DNA of 15,871 nucleotides from JAWXTP01 sp044433415 (GTDB lineage: Bacteria > Bacteroidota > Bacteroidia > Bacteroidales > Rikenellaceae): the NCBI GenBank assembly GCA_044433415.1, contig JAWXTP010000064.1:1-15871 (forward strand), given 5' to 3'. The first letter of the stretch is position 1. The number at the start of each line of letters is the position of its first letter. The notes under the pieces are model-generated. The model was not told where the DNA came from. It made no database searches and worked only from the letters and a program-made list of their open reading frames with translations. Of this stretch, positions 15,434 through 15,871 are shown one piece after another. The position numbers were made by a program, and so were the translations under genes.

Positions 15434-15555
15434 ATGAATTAAAACCTACAAAAAAACGTCCTTTAAAAGGATAACTCAAATTAATTAAATTTAAACAATT
15501 TATCAATCAGAATTTAATTACCAACTAAAATTAAATTCAGTAAAATAAAGTCCCT

Positions 15556-15871
15556 ATGACTAGAATAAAACGAAGTGTTCTAATTGCACTAGCTTTGGTT
15601 AGCTTGAACTTTTCTGCTTATGCTCAAAATGATGTTACTACAGCATTAGGTATAACTACAGATAAAGAAAAATTAAGCTATGATGTACAAAGTCTAGATG
15701 CATCTGACGTTAACAAAGTAAAACAAACAAACTTCACTAGCTCTTTGATTGGAAAAGTAGCTGGTGCGCAAATCAACTCTTCTTCTGTAGGAGCTGGTGG
15801 CGACACTCGTATCATCTTACGTGGTACAAAATCTCTTTCTAACTATGGCAACCAAGTATTATACATACTTG
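15556..15871 (+). CDS. SusC/RagA-family TonB-dependent outer-membrane protein, 3'-truncated by window
   Basis: Outer-membrane beta-barrel transporter that normally works with a SusD-type lipoprotein on glycans or peptides. The 105 visible codons give a signal peptide MTRIKRSVLIALALVSLNFS ending AYA-Q (cut after residue 23). The SusC plug signature follows directly: TALGITTDKEKLSYDVQ, SLIGKVAGAQINSS, TRIILRGTKSL and QVLYIL. The usual carboxypeptidase-regulatory-like domain of about 80 residues between signal and plug is absent, so the mature protein starts almost at the TonB-box/plug boundary. An in-frame TAA at 15541 rules out a longer upstream start. The substrate cannot be inferred; any SusD partner would lie beyond the window. 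Confidence 0.88.
   Translation, partial: MTRIKRSVLIALALVSLNFSAYAQNDVTTALGITTDKEKLSYDVQSLDASDVNKVKQTNFTSSLIGKVAGAQINSSSVGAGGDTRIILRGTKSLSNYGNQVLYIL

Larger units (their letters stand above)
14937..15555 (+). promoter_or_regulatory. Long structured 5' leader of the susC-like gene
   Basis: About 620 nt separate the predicted start site from the ATG. In order it holds: two 17-nt direct repeats followed by GGGGAA (14983-15040) and a third GGGGAA (15054-15059); a perfect hairpin ACATCTAAT/ATTAGATGT (15135-15143/15149-15157); an outer stem ATGTAGTG/CACTACAT (15204-15211/15298-15305) enclosing the hairpin TAATTTTAGG/CCTAAAATTA (15252-15261/15271-15280); a complementary segment to that loop (15382-15391); a 25-codon ORF; a CCAAAAA repeat tract (15402-15429); and a small TCCTTT/AAAGGA element (15469-15481). 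It matches no riboswitch family I recognise. Confidence 0.5.

Noticed and set aside
1..15871. Genome-wide TGA reassignment to Trp or Gly
   Set aside because: Thousands of codons in the other genes contain no internal TGA and Trp is TGG, so an altered code is not supported by this window.

Overview
The window looks like chromosomal DNA from an AT-rich member of the Bacteroidota, probably Bacteroidales. The reasons are TAnnTTTG-type -7 promoter boxes, mostly A-rich ribosome-binding regions without Shine-Dalgarno sequences, MetH/MetF and thiamin genes with Bacteroidales-like sequence, and a SusC/RagA-type TonB-dependent porin start at the right edge. Species cannot be fixed from sequence alone. 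Both end genes are cut by the window: metH lacks about 32 N-terminal residues, and the susC-like gene has only its first 105 codons.

Layout. (1) 1-4543: metH and metF, one-carbon and methionine metabolism, adjacent and co-directional. (2) 4530-7656: a thiazole-synthesis operon thiS-thiG-thiH-thiF with its own promoter and a roughly 180-nt leader ending in a terminator-like hairpin; no TPP-riboswitch core is recognisable. (3) 7659-7690: a hairpin shared by the convergent thiF and araC-type genes. (4) 7671-8576 (minus): an AraC-family regulator divergent from (5) 9007-14697: a tripartite RND efflux operon (adaptor lipoprotein, inner-membrane pump, TolC-like outer-membrane lipoprotein), closed by a strong terminator at 14798-14844. 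(6) 14900-15871: a good Bacteroidota promoter, a leader of about 620 nt rich in repeats and hairpins, and the start of a SusC/RagA-like porin.

How the genes work together. MetF supplies 5-methyl-THF, which MetH uses to methylate homocysteine. ThiS carries sulfur as a thiocarboxylate after adenylation by ThiF; ThiH makes dehydroglycine from tyrosine; ThiG assembles the thiazole. The AraC-type protein is the obvious candidate regulator of the efflux genes.

Most notable: the efflux adaptor frame is interrupted once by an in-frame TGA (9442-9444) that forms the start of a perfect 11-bp inverted repeat. The partner pump has Asn in place of the second proton-relay Asp of AcrB. A 146-bp palindromic MITE-like element with 4-bp flanking duplications sits in the predicted 5' UTR of the operon, and a 42-bp relative with its own 4-bp duplication lies just after the last gene. 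Together these suggest a decaying or unusually controlled pump. The long susC leader has a possible pseudoknot overlapping a 25-codon ORF.
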